Below, in pieces: positions 24,124 to 32,954 of a DNA stretch of 39,130 nucleotides (positions are counted from its first letter, which is position 1; each line of letters begins with the position of its first letter). The DNA is taken from NCBI GenBank assembly GCA_014377535.1, contig JACMPK010000073.1, forward strand, positions 1 to 39,130, read 5' to 3'. A model generated the notes under the pieces. It did no database searches and was not told the DNA's origin. It was given only the letters and a program-made list of their open reading frames with translations. The DNA comes from Gemmatimonadaceae bacterium. GTDB taxonomy: Bacteria > Gemmatimonadota > Gemmatimonadetes > Gemmatimonadales > Gemmatimonadaceae. The translations under genes were made by a program, and so were the position numbers.

Positions 24124-25975
24124 GCGCCGCACGTAAAGCCAGGCGGCGGCAGTTTGTGGCATCCGTGAAGCCTGAGGGGCGGTGGCGCCAGACCGTCGCT
24201 TCGACCTCGTCGCTGACTTGCTGGCGACGCAGCAGCTGCCAGTAGCGACCGCGCGCCGTCACCAGCGTGTCGTGCGTGCCCTGTTCCACGATGCGTCCTT
24301 CGTCCAGCACCACGATCCACGATGCATCACGCACCGCACTCACCCGGTGCGACGCGATCAGCGCGGTGCGGCCGGTCAGCTCCTCGCGCAGCCCTTGCAG
24401 GATCGCCGCTTCCGTGCCCGTGTCGACAGCGCTCAGCGCATCGTCCAGCAGCACGACCTGCGGATCGCGCGCCAGGGCGCGCGCAATGGCCGCGCGCTGC
24501 TTCTGTCCACCACTGAGGTTGATGCCCCGTTCACCAAGCATGGTGTCGTAGCCGTTCGGCAGGTCCACGATCGCGGCTTCGAGCTGTGCAACCACGGCGG
24601 CCTCGCGTGCGGCCGCCTCGTCGTTGCCGCCATAGGTGAGGTTTGCCAGGATGGTGTCGCTGAAGAGCACCGTTTCCTGTGGCACGTACCCGATGGTCGA
24701 GCGGAGCACATCCAGCGGCAGCGTCTCGATCGGGACGCCGTCGAGCAGGATCTGGCCTTCCTGCGGATTCCAGAAACGCGGGATGAGGTCCATCAGCGCG
24801 CTCTTGCCGCTGCCGGTGGCCCCAACCACGCCGACCGTGGCACCGGCGCGCACCGAGAACGAGATGTTACGCAGCACCCACCGGGGTGACTCGCCGTCAC
24901 CGACCGGGTAGTGATAGCTGACGTCGCGAAATTCGAGTGCGCGTCCGTTGTTGCCATGCGGCGGCAGCGTTGCCGCGCGGCCTGCCGGCGACGTCACCGA
25001 TGCCGTCGCGCGCACAATGTCGTTGATGCGATTCATGCTCGCCGCACCACGCTGGAACAGGTTGATCACCCAGCCCAGTGCGATCAACGGCCAGGTGAGC
25101 ATGCCGAGATAAAGCCCGAATGCTACGTAATCGCCGACCGAGATCGTGCCGCGCAGCGTCGCCGCACCACCGATCCCCAGCACGGCCACGGCGCCCAGGC
25201 CGGCCAGCAGTTGCAGGCCGGGCGACATCAGGCCGTATAGTTTCGCGAGGCCCATGTTGCGGCGGAGGTACTCCTCGTTCAGCGCTGCGAAGTGCGCCTC
25301 TTCGGCAGCTTCCTGCCTGAATGCACGCACGATGCGCGCGCCGCTGATGTTCTCCTGCGCATGCGTCGTCATCACGCCGAAGTGTTCCTGCACGGCTTCA
25401 AACCGCGTGTGGATCAGCGAACCCAGGACCGCCATCACGATCGGCAGTAGCACCATGGGCAGCACGGCAACTCCCGTGAGCTGTGGACTGATGCGGAGCA
25501 TGAAGATCAGCGCGAACACGCCACCGGCAATGGTGTTGACCAGGTACATGATGGCCGGGCCTGCGACCATGCGCACAGCCGACAGATCGTTCGTCAGGCG
25601 CGCCATGAGGTCGCCCGTGCGGTTTCGGCCGAAGAACCCCGCATCCAGCGTGATCAGGTGGCGGAACATTGCGTTCCGCATGTCGTACTCCACGAGCCGG
25701 CTGATCGAATTCAGAATGTTGCGCATCTGGAAGCGCAAGAGTCCAGTGACGCACGTGACGGCGATCATTGTCATGGCAATCAGCCATAAATCGCGCGGCG
25801 GGGCACTGGCGTTCAGGTCGTTGATGGCGCGGCGAAGCAACCACGGAATGGCACTGGCAATGGCACTGGAGCCAACGACGCAGGTCAGACCAAGCGCCAT
25901 CCGTCCGCGATATGCGTTCACAAACGGTACGAGCGCGCGCAGGGCGCGTAAACTGCTGGTACGAGGCTTGCTCAT
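24023..25975 (-). CDS. ABC half-exporter (MdlA-like) with antisense-overlapping tail
   Basis: A 650-residue membrane ATPase. The transmembrane domain spans about residues 15-300 in six helices. The nucleotide-binding domain shows Walker A GATGSGKSALMDL, Q-loop YVPQETVLFSD, signature LSGGQKQR, Walker B VVLLDDALSAVD and ASHRVSAV. The Walker B motif ends in Asp-Asp where the catalytic glutamate is usual; this occurs in one partner of heterodimeric exporters such as MdlA-type. No partner gene is adjacent. The fold should end near LLRRQQVSDEVEA. The remaining ~57 residues are Arg-rich, look unlike a domain, and run antisense into the fur gene, which suggests loss of the original stop. The start at 25975 (MSKPRTSS) is preferred. 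Confidence 0.88.
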   Translation of the reverse strand: MSKPRTSSLRALRALVPFVNAYRGRMALGLTCVVGSSAIASAIPWLLRRAINDLNASAPPRDLWLIAMTMIAVTCVTGLLRFQMRNILNSISRLVEYDMRNAMFRHLITLDAGFFGRNRTGDLMARLTNDLSAVRMVAGPAIMYLVNTIAGGVFALIFMLRISPQLTGVAVLPMVLLPIVMAVLGSLIHTRFEAVQEHFGVMTTHAQENISGARIVRAFRQEAAEEAHFAALNEEYLRRNMGLAKLYGLMSPGLQLLAGLGAVAVLGIGGAATLRGTISVGDYVAFGLYLGMLTWPLIALGWVINLFQRGAASMNRINDIVRATASVTSPAGRAATLPPHGNNGRALEFRDVSYHYPVGDGESPRWVLRNISFSVRAGATVGVVGATGSGKSALMDLIPRFWNPQEGQILLDGVPIETLPLDVLRSTIGYVPQETVLFSDTILANLTYGGNDEAAAREAAVVAQLEAAIVDLPNGYDTMLGERGINLSGGQKQRAAIARALARDPQVVLLDDALSAVDTGTEAAILQGLREELTGRTALIASHRVSAVRDASWIVVLDEGRIVEQGTHDTLVTARGRYWQLLRRQQVSDEVEATVWRHRPSGFTDATNCRRLALRAAPSPAEGRRCAGTRRRRHKSRAGDAGDCAHATRQ

Positions 25976-26044
25976 CAGGCTGGTAAGCGCTGCAACGACG
26001 ACGGCACAGACGTCGTGTCGCGACCATCTGCACAAGGAGAATAC

Positions 26045-26905
26045 ATGCGATCACATCAAGTTATGCCCCGAACGTTTCTTCCGCTGGCCGCTGTCGCCCT
26101 GTTCTTGAGCGCCTGCGGCGACAAGGGAAAGGACGACACCGGTGTTGTTCCGGCGACGACGGATTCCGTACAGGTCACCATGCGTGGCGACAGCGTGGCG
26201 TCGGTGGAAGTGATCCCACCTCCGTCCACGCCAGCCCCGACGGCAGAACAGCCGCTCGTCGCTGGTCGGGCGCCAGCACCGCGTCCTGCGCCCACCCGGC
26301 CGCGAACGAGTGCTGCGCCGCGTCCGACACAGGGAACCAGATCGAACCTTCCGGCTCCGGTCGGGGCTGTGCGTTCCAGCAGCGGCACCATCGACGCTGG
26401 ATCCACGCTCAGCGTGAGCAGCGGTGCCAAGGTCTGCACGAACACTGTCACCGTCGGTGACCGCATCACCACGACCACGAACTCGGCGGTGTCTGGTTCC
26501 AACGGCGTCTCCATTCCAGCCGGCGCGCGTGTCGGTCTGGTGGTCACTCAGGCGAAGAGTTCGGGATCGCAGGGTGATGCGTCCGAGCTGGCGTTTGATG
26601 TCCGCAGCCTCTCCTTCGGTGGCGACGACTACACGTTGAGCGGGTCCGTGAGCACCGAGGCCATCGTGCAGGAGCGCAAGGGTGGCGACGGCCGGAAGGT
26701 CGCGATCGGTGCGGCGGCTGGTGCCGTGATCGGCAACGTGATCGGCGGCGGGAGCCGGGCACAGCGCACGGTGGTCGGCGCGGCCGCGGGTGGTCTGGCT
26801 GGCGCTGCGGCCGCCGCGATGACGGGCGACCGTCTGCTCTGCCTGCCCGAAGGTGCGAACCTCACGGTTCGCCTGGGCAACGCACTCACCATCAAGAACA
26901 ACTGA
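26045..26905 (+). CDS. Lipoprotein with glycine-zipper domain
   Basis: A 286-residue secreted lipoprotein. AAGGAG lies five bases before ATG 26045. The signal peptide ends in the lipobox LSAC (residues 18-21). A Pro/Ala-rich, low-complexity linker (PAPRPAPTRPRTSAAPRP) follows. From about residue 115 there is a beta-rich segment (SGTIDAGSTLSVSSGAKV, RVGLVVTQAKSSGSQ). The segment GAAAGAVIGNVIGGG and GAAAGGLAGAAAAAMTG (residues ~219-258) is a glycine zipper likely to insert in a membrane. Bacterial proteins of this kind are envelope components of unknown role. A strong hairpin terminator follows. Confidence 0.8.
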   Translation: MRSHQVMPRTFLPLAAVALFLSACGDKGKDDTGVVPATTDSVQVTMRGDSVASVEVIPPPSTPAPTAEQPLVAGRAPAPRPAPTRPRTSAAPRPTQGTRSNLPAPVGAVRSSSGTIDAGSTLSVSSGAKVCTNTVTVGDRITTTTNSAVSGSNGVSIPAGARVGLVVTQAKSSGSQGDASELAFDVRSLSFGGDDYTLSGSVSTEAIVQERKGGDGRKVAIGAAAGAVIGNVIGGGSRAQRTVVGAAAGGLAGAAAAAMTGDRLLCLPEGANLTVRLGNALTIKNN

Positions 26906-26976
26906 CGACAGGCGACGCCGGTCCACGTTCGGACTGGCGACGCGCGCAACAAGCTGGGGACGATTTCGCATGATCT

Positions 26977-27010
26977 CACACCCGCCTCTGCTCACGCAGA
27001 AGCGGGTGTG
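26977..27010. terminator. Long hairpin after the lipoprotein gene
   Basis: CACACCCGC pairs with GCGGGTGTG, and inside it TCTGC pairs with GCAGA around a TCAC loop, with a single C/A mismatch between the stems. It lies in the gap before the convergent ggt gene. No T run follows, so strength in vivo is uncertain. Confidence 0.7.
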
Positions 27011-27087
27011 ATGCGTTGGCGCTGCCCCAGCGAACCAGCGTGCGTGACGCACCGAACCGCCGCCCCCAATCCGTTCCCGATCAGTCC

Positions 27088-27165
27088 ATGCCGTTCTGCG
27101 GCAGTCGCCGGCCAGCACTAAGGCCGTTGTGCGTCATTCAGTTCTGCGTGATGCCGTTCTGCGTC
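27088..27165 (-). repeat. 15-bp repeat units related to those at 3917
   Basis: Read on the minus strand, 27121-27165 contains three 15-base units: GACGCACAACGGCCT, CACGCAGAACTGAAT and GACGCAGAACGGCAT. A further GCAGAACGGCAT lies at 27088-27099. These match the family at 3917-3961. The rest of the gap 27011-27238 shows no gene. Confidence 0.65.
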
Positions 27166-27238
27166 AAAACCGTTGCCGTTGCCATTGCTGCGGCTGATGT
27201 TGCCGTTGATGCGGCAGGTGCCCTGTGCAGCGCCCCGC

Positions 27239-29041
27239 TCAATACCCGATCGCTGCCCCGAACGCCCGCGGTTCGCTCACGCCATGCCATCCACCCGGCA
27301 CGCGCCGGATCGCGTTCACGTTCGCGATGCCGCCAAAAAAATCGACCTTGTGGCCCATCGCGCGAAGCGAGTCGATGGTTGCAGGCGGGAAGCCGTTCGT
27401 CTCGAGTCGCAGCTCGTCAGGCAGCGCCTGGTGGTGCAATCGTGGCGCGCGCATCGCGTCGGCGAGCGGCATGCCGTATTCGATCACGTTCAGAATTACC
27501 TGGCTCGTCGCCGAGATGATGCGCGGACCGCCCGCCGCACCGGCGACCATCTGCACGGTGCCATTTGCATCGAGCACCACCGTCGGTGACATCGCCGAGA
27601 GCATGCGCTTGCCGGGCTGGATCGCGTTCGCTTCGCCCTGTACCAGCCCGAACATGTTCGGCTTGCCCGGCTGCACCGCGAAGTCGTCCATCTGGTCGTT
27701 CATCATGAAACCCACGCTGGTGAGGTACACACCGCTGCCCCACGAGTTGTTGAGCGTCGTGGTCGTGGCGACGGCGCTGCCGTCACCGTCCACCACCGAG
27801 TAGTGGGTGGTATGCATGCCGTCGGCCATCTGCTGCGTCACGGCCGGCGTTGGCGTCGCCTGCGTCATGTCGATCGACTGGAACAGGCCACGCGCGTAGG
27901 TCTTGCTCGTGAGTTGCGCCATCGGCACCGCGAAGAAGTCGGGGTCGGCGAGCTTGCTGTTGCGATCGATGAATGCGCGCTGGTATGCGCTGCCCATCAG
28001 ATGCAGGTAGGCCACGCTGCCGAACGCGGGCATCGTCGGCGCATGCTCGACGATGTTCATCGTCTCTGCCATGGTCACCCCGCCGGACGACGACGGTGGC
28101 ATGCCGACGAGCGTGTAGTTGCGATACGTCCAGACGAGCGGTTCGCGCCAGCGTGCGCTGTACCTCGCAAGGTCTTCCTTCGTGATGATGCCGCCTCCTC
28201 GCTGTTCCTCGGCGGCGATGCTGTCGGCGATCCAGCCGCGATAGTACGCGTCGGCGCCGCCGGTGGCGATCGCGTCCAGCGTGCGCGCTAGCACCGGCTG
28301 GCGGAAGGTCGAGCCGAGTGGCAGTGCGCTGTCACCGGGTACGAAGACGGCACGTCCTGCGAATCGCATCAGCAGCGACTTGGAGCGTGAGACGCTGGAG
28401 AACAGTCCGGAGTCCACCAGGAACCCGTCGCGCGCCAGGCGGATCGCCGGTGCCATCACCTGTGCGCGCGTCAGCTTGCCGTACTTCGCCTGCGCCGCAA
28501 GCATGCCCGCCACCGCACCCGGCACGCCGCTCGCGCGCCAGCCCACGATGCTGCCATCCGTCGTGCCATCCGGTTTGAGGTACATGTCGCGCGATGCGGC
28601 CAGCGGCGCGACCTCGCGGTAATCCACCACCTCGCGACGGCCATCGGCCATCTGGATCACCATGTAGCCACCGCCGCCGATGTTGCCCGCCTCCGGCCAG
28701 ACCACGGCCAACGCGAAGCCCGTGGCGACGGCCGCATCGACGGCGTTGCCACCCATCCGCATCACGTCTGCACCGGCACCACTTGCCAGCGGGGCGTTGC
28801 TGCTCACCATGCCATGTTCGGCGAACGTTGCCGGGGTGTTCTTCGCGAAGCGCCAGCCATCGGCGAAGACCACGGGGTCGCGGCGCACGGAATCCTCGCG
28901 CGCGGCGCCGGCGCCGGCGTCGCGCGCCGCCTGCGGCGCGGGCGATGGCCTGATCGTCGGCTGCGGCGTGCGGCATGACGCGAGCAGGAGCAGCGTCGCG
29001 ATCGACAGCGGAGAGCGGCGAAGGAGCGGTGTGGCGGGCAT
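27239..29041 (-). CDS. ggt: Gamma-glutamyltransferase, lipoprotein form
   Basis: A 600-residue autoprocessing enzyme that cleaves gamma-glutamyl bonds of glutathione and related peptides. The start at 29041 gives a signal peptide with lipobox LASC (residues ~20-23), so it should be anchored in the envelope. The nucleophile threonine begins the small subunit at TTHYSVVDGDGSAVATT. The small-subunit blocks LNNSWGSGVYLTSVGFMMND and PNMFGLVQGEANAIQPGKR are well conserved. The block LSAMSPT replaces the LSSMSPT of the E. coli enzyme. The large subunit has AEHGMVSSNAPLASG and GVPGAVAGM. Divergent from murQ, which also handles cell-wall fragments. Confidence 0.92.
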   Translation of the reverse strand: MPATPLLRRSPLSIATLLLLASCRTPQPTIRPSPAPQAARDAGAGAAREDSVRRDPVVFADGWRFAKNTPATFAEHGMVSSNAPLASGAGADVMRMGGNAVDAAVATGFALAVVWPEAGNIGGGGYMVIQMADGRREVVDYREVAPLAASRDMYLKPDGTTDGSIVGWRASGVPGAVAGMLAAQAKYGKLTRAQVMAPAIRLARDGFLVDSGLFSSVSRSKSLLMRFAGRAVFVPGDSALPLGSTFRQPVLARTLDAIATGGADAYYRGWIADSIAAEEQRGGGIITKEDLARYSARWREPLVWTYRNYTLVGMPPSSSGGVTMAETMNIVEHAPTMPAFGSVAYLHLMGSAYQRAFIDRNSKLADPDFFAVPMAQLTSKTYARGLFQSIDMTQATPTPAVTQQMADGMHTTHYSVVDGDGSAVATTTTLNNSWGSGVYLTSVGFMMNDQMDDFAVQPGKPNMFGLVQGEANAIQPGKRMLSAMSPTVVLDANGTVQMVAGAAGGPRIISATSQVILNVIEYGMPLADAMRAPRLHHQALPDELRLETNGFPPATIDSLRAMGHKVDFFGGIANVNAIRRVPGGWHGVSEPRAFGAAIGY

Positions 29042-29136
29042 CGGGTCAGGCGAGGGTGAAGGACGGCGGTGGTGCGGGCATAAAGGGTACGACCGACGGG
29101 TCACGACTCTGCCATCGTCATGACAGGCACGGCGAC

Positions 29137-29142
29137 TATCTT
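29137..29142 (+). promoter_or_regulatory. Possible -10 for the murQ operon
   Basis: TATCTT followed by GCGC lies about 88 bases before GTG 29230. It is identical to the element before corA. No strong -35 was seen. Confidence 0.35.
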
Positions 29143-29229
29143 GCGCGCTCCGAAGCTTACCCGCGCGCCGGTGAGGCTGACAGCGCATGTCGACCACGGC
29201 GTGATCACGCTCCGTTCCACTCACGAATC

Positions 29230-30186
29230 GTGACTGACGACCGACCCGCGTTCCCAGACCCGCGCATCACCGAGCAGCGGAACCCACGCTCGATGTCCAT
29301 CGACCTCGCGTCGCCGCTCGAGATCGTGGATATCATCGCGGCCGAGGATGCGCTGGTCGCCCCTGCGGTCGCCGCGCAGCGGGAGGCGCTTGCGAAAGCC
29401 GTGGATGCGGGAGAGCAGGCGCTGCGCAGCGGGGGGCGAATCATCTACGCTGGTGCCGGCACGTCGGGTCGACTCGGTGTGCTGGATGCAAGCGAGATTC
29501 CACCCACCTTTGGCGCCGACGTCGGACTGGTCGTGGGGATCATCGCCGGAGGCCCCGCCGCGCTGTTGCGGGCGCAGGAAGGCGCCGAGGACAGCGCGGC
29601 CGGCGGTGCACGCGACCTCGATACCGTGAACATCAGCGCGTGCGACTTCGTCGTGGGCATCGCGGCCAGCGGCACGACACCGTACGTGCACGGGGCGCTG
29701 CAGCGCGCGAAAGAGGTTGGCGCCACGACCGCGATGATCGCGTGCACGCCATTACCACCCGCGACGTCCGGCATCATCGACATCCCGATCGTCATCATCG
29801 TGGGCCCCGAGGTCGTCACGGGCTCCACGCGCATGAAATCCGGCACCGCGACCAAGCTGGCGCTGAACATCATCAGCACCGGCGCCATGATCCGTGTGGG
29901 CAAGACGTTCGGCAACCTGATGGTCGACCTGCGCGCCACCAATGCGAAACTGGTGGACCGCAGCGAACGGATCGTGGCCGAGGTGTGCGAGTTATCGCGT
30001 GACGCGGCGCGCGCACTGCTGCAGCGTGCCGACGGCCTCGTGAAGCGCGCGATCGTGATGCACATGCTGGATGTGGATGCCGCCACGGCCGACATGGCGC
30101 TCGACGCATCGCGTGGCGTGATCCGGCGCGTGCTGCAGCAGTCGCCGGCTGCACTGGCCCAACTGCAACCGGGCGAGCCGCGCTGA
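29230..30186 (+). CDS. murQ: N-acetylmuramic acid 6-phosphate etherase (MurQ)
   Basis: A 318-residue cytoplasmic enzyme that removes the lactyl ether from MurNAc-6-P to give GlcNAc-6-P. Diagnostic blocks are TEQRNPRSMSIDL at the start, AGTSGRLGVLDASEIPPTFG (SIS phosphosugar fold with a catalytic glutamate), EGAEDSAAGG, GIAASGTTPYVHGAL, and GSTRMKSGTATKLALNIIST. The start is GTG 29230, which places the conserved N-terminal block at residue 13. It overlaps the anmK ATG by one base (TGATG) and begins a three-gene recycling operon. Confidence 0.95.
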   Translation: MTDDRPAFPDPRITEQRNPRSMSIDLASPLEIVDIIAAEDALVAPAVAAQREALAKAVDAGEQALRSGGRIIYAGAGTSGRLGVLDASEIPPTFGADVGLVVGIIAGGPAALLRAQEGAEDSAAGGARDLDTVNISACDFVVGIAASGTTPYVHGALQRAKEVGATTAMIACTPLPPATSGIIDIPIVIIVGPEVVTGSTRMKSGTATKLALNIISTGAMIRVGKTFGNLMVDLRATNAKLVDRSERIVAEVCELSRDAARALLQRADGLVKRAIVMHMLDVDAATADMALDASRGVIRRVLQQSPAALAQLQPGEPR

Positions 30187-31352
30187 TGATCGACACACCG
30201 TCGCCCGACGCGCCGCTGGGCGCGTCTCCGATCTTCATCGGCCTCATGTCCGGGACGTCGCTCGACGGCACCGCGGCGGCCGCCGTGCGCTTTCATCGCA
30301 CCGGCACCGGCGGTGACCGGCCCGAGCTACTCGCCTTCGCGTCAGTTGCATACAGCAACGAACAGCGCACGCGACTGGCCGACGCGATGGCGGGCGGCAC
30401 TGCGCGCGAGTTCTGCCGGCTGAACGTGGATCTGGGTCACTGGCTCGCCGATGCGGCAGCATTGGTGATGCAGCGTGCGGGACTCGCGGCCGCCGACGTC
30501 GCTGCAGTCGCATCGCACGGGCAGACGCTCTGGCACGAGCCAGGGCATTCCACCTGGCAGATCGGTGATGCGTCAGTCATCGCGGAACGGCTGCACACAC
30601 GCGTCGTCCACGACTTCCGCAGCCGCGACGTGGCGGCTCACGGGCAGGGTGCACCATTGGTCTCCCTGGCCGACGTGCACCTGTTCGCGGCCGCAGACGG
30701 TTGGCGTGCGCTCCAGAACCTGGGCGGCATCGGCAACGTCACGGTCGTCCCGCCACTCGGCGTCGCACTTCCGCCCGCCGCGTTCGACACGGGGCCTGGC
30801 TGCGGCGTGATCGACCGGGTGGTCACCGCTCTCGACCCGTCGCGCCATTACGACGCGAACGGCGCGATGGCAGCGGTTGGTCGGCCGCTCGAGGATGTGC
30901 TGGCGCTGCTGCTCGACGACGAGTGGTATGCGCGGCAGCCGCCGAAGAGCACGGGCCGTGAGAAGTATGACGCGGCGTTCGTGACGGCACTGATCGCCGC
31001 CTGCCGCGCATCGACCGGCTTCGCTCGCGACGAGGACATCGTTGCCACGGCGACCGCGCTCACCGCCCGCACCATGGCGCTGGGTTACGATCGTTTCGTG
31101 CCGGCAGGCGTGTCCGATGTGGTGCTCTCGGGAGGGGGCGCGCGAAACCCGACCCTGATTGCGATGATCAGGTCAGCCCTGCCATTGCGCACGGTGCGTA
31201 CCTTCGACGAGCTGTTTTTCGATGGAGAGGCAAAGGAAGCGGTCGCCTTCGCCTTCATTGCGCTTCAACATGTGCGTGGCCTTCCGGGCAACGTGCCGGC
31301 GGCGACGGGTGCCGCGGGTCCACGTATTCTCGGAACGCGCACGCTGCCATGA
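30186..31352 (+). CDS. anmK: Anhydro-N-acetylmuramic acid kinase (AnmK)
   Basis: A 388-residue kinase that opens and phosphorylates 1,6-anhydroMurNAc to MurNAc-6-P, the MurQ substrate. It shows FIGLMSGTSLDGTAAA at the start, VASHGQTLWHEPGHSTWQIG, LQNLGGIGNVTVV, and AFDTGPGCGVIDRVV, then LSGGGARNPTLI near the end. It sits between murQ and nagZ in the order expected for murein recycling. ATG 30186 overlaps the murQ stop by one base. Confidence 0.95.
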   Translation: MIDTPSPDAPLGASPIFIGLMSGTSLDGTAAAAVRFHRTGTGGDRPELLAFASVAYSNEQRTRLADAMAGGTAREFCRLNVDLGHWLADAAALVMQRAGLAAADVAAVASHGQTLWHEPGHSTWQIGDASVIAERLHTRVVHDFRSRDVAAHGQGAPLVSLADVHLFAAADGWRALQNLGGIGNVTVVPPLGVALPPAAFDTGPGCGVIDRVVTALDPSRHYDANGAMAAVGRPLEDVLALLLDDEWYARQPPKSTGREKYDAAFVTALIAACRASTGFARDEDIVATATALTARTMALGYDRFVPAGVSDVVLSGGGARNPTLIAMIRSALPLRTVRTFDELFFDGEAKEAVAFAFIALQHVRGLPGNVPAATGAAGPRILGTRTLP

Positions 31353-31442
31353 ACGGCCTACCGGACCTACATGTCGCCGACTCCGCCAGGTCCAGACCGG
31401 CGCACGCATGACGATCCACCACCGCAGAACGGCGGGCGCCGC

Positions 31443-32906
31443 ATGAGCGACGCCGCGGCGCTGTGCATTGCGGCCATTCGATGGGACGCAGCGCGCGGCT
31501 TTGGCGATGCGCGCCCGCACATCGATGCCGCGCTCAAGCTTGGTGTCGGCGGCTTCACGCTCTACGGTGGCACGGCCGACGCCGTGCGCGCCCTGACACG
31601 CGACCTGCAACAGCGCACCAGAACACCCCTGCTGATCGGGGCCGACATGGAGCGCGGCGCAGGTCAGCAGTTTGATGGGTCCACGGGGCTGCCGCCTGCC
31701 GCTGCCATCGCAGCGCTGCGGGATCGCGACGCCGTGCGACGCGCCGCTCGTCACACTGCGCGTGAGGCGCGCACGATGGGCGTGAACTGGAATTACGCAC
31801 CCGTGGGCGACCTGGATGTCGAGCCCGGGAATCCGGTGGTGAACACCCGCTCCTTCGGCGCGCGGCCCAGCGAAGTGTCCGACTACGTGGCCGAGTGGAT
31901 CGACGCCTGCCAGAGCGAGGGTGTGCTGGCCTGCGCGAAGCATTTTCCCGGGCATGGCCGCACCACTGACGACTCGCATTTCACGCTGCCCGTCGTCGGC
32001 ACGCCGCACTCGGTGCTGATGCAGGACGACCTGCTGCCGTTCAAATCGGCGATCGACGCGGGCGTGGGGTCCATCATGACCGCGCACGTGGCATACACGG
32101 CGCTCGATCCGAGCGGTGTGCCCGCGACGTTGTCGCGCGAAATTTTGACATGGGTGCTGCGACAGCGTTGCGAATACGAGAACCTGATCGTCGCCGACTC
32201 GATCAACATGGCGGCAGTCACGCAGGGCATTGACGAAGGGGAGGCGGCGGTGCGTGCAATCCTCGCCGGCTGCGATCTGGTGCTGGCGCCAGGCGACCTG
32301 CCGAAGACGGTGCATGCGCTGGAGGACGCCGTTGCGACGGGCCGCATCGAGCGCGATCGCCTGCGCCTTTCGCTCCGTCGCCGGCTCAAGTGGGCGCAGT
32401 GGGTCTCGCCGCCGAACGATTATCGTCGGCCCTCGGGCACCGACGTGCTCTGGTGCGCGGGACTCGCGGATCGTGTGCTGCAGGTGGTGCGTTCGCTGCC
32501 AAAGGGCATACGTGCCCCCGTCGAGCTCTGTTCGTTCGACGGTGACGTGCATGGCGACCTGCGTACGCCGCGTGCGCCGCTGCTGAACATGCTGCGCCAG
32601 TTGAGCGTCGACACCCGCGTGGCCGAGCGTGGCGACGGGCCAAGCCGCGGCACGGTCGTCATCACGGCGTTCGGCGAGCCGGTGCAGGGGCGCGGTTCAA
32701 TGGAGGTCGCGCCGGCGGTGCGCGAGGGCGTGATGCAGCTTTACGCCGATGCGCGCGCCGCGGGTCGCGAGGCGCTCATCATCTGGTTCGGTCACCCGCG
32801 GCTCGCCGGCGTGTTCGGCGATGATGCGCCGCTGCTCTGTGCGTGGAGCGGCGATGCCTGCATGCAGGCGGCCGGCGCGCGCTGGCTGGCGGAGCAGCGG
32901 GGCTGA
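31443..32906 (+). CDS. nagZ: Beta-N-acetylhexosaminidase, glycoside hydrolase family 3 (NagZ-like) with C-terminal domain
   Basis: A 487-residue enzyme that removes GlcNAc from muropeptides. The family 3 barrel covers about residues 1-310, with TLYGGTADAVRAL, IGADMERGAGQQF and the catalytic loop KHFPGHGRTTDDSHFTLP. In that loop the Asp-x-His unit is typical of NagZ-type N-acetylglucosaminidases. IVADSINMAAV carries the nucleophile aspartate. A further ~150 residues form an extra domain absent from the short NagZ of enteric bacteria but present in two-domain homologues. No signal peptide is seen, so it is probably cytoplasmic. ATG 31371 (511 residues) is an alternative start. It ends the murQ operon. 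Confidence 0.88.
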   Translation: MSDAAALCIAAIRWDAARGFGDARPHIDAALKLGVGGFTLYGGTADAVRALTRDLQQRTRTPLLIGADMERGAGQQFDGSTGLPPAAAIAALRDRDAVRRAARHTAREARTMGVNWNYAPVGDLDVEPGNPVVNTRSFGARPSEVSDYVAEWIDACQSEGVLACAKHFPGHGRTTDDSHFTLPVVGTPHSVLMQDDLLPFKSAIDAGVGSIMTAHVAYTALDPSGVPATLSREILTWVLRQRCEYENLIVADSINMAAVTQGIDEGEAAVRAILAGCDLVLAPGDLPKTVHALEDAVATGRIERDRLRLSLRRRLKWAQWVSPPNDYRRPSGTDVLWCAGLADRVLQVVRSLPKGIRAPVELCSFDGDVHGDLRTPRAPLLNMLRQLSVDTRVAERGDGPSRGTVVITAFGEPVQGRGSMEVAPAVREGVMQLYADARAAGREALIIWFGHPRLAGVFGDDAPLLCAWSGDACMQAAGARWLAEQRG

Positions 32907-32954
32907 GCTGGCGCGTCCGGAGGCTGCTTGCCGCGGCGCGCCGGCGTCGGCCGT

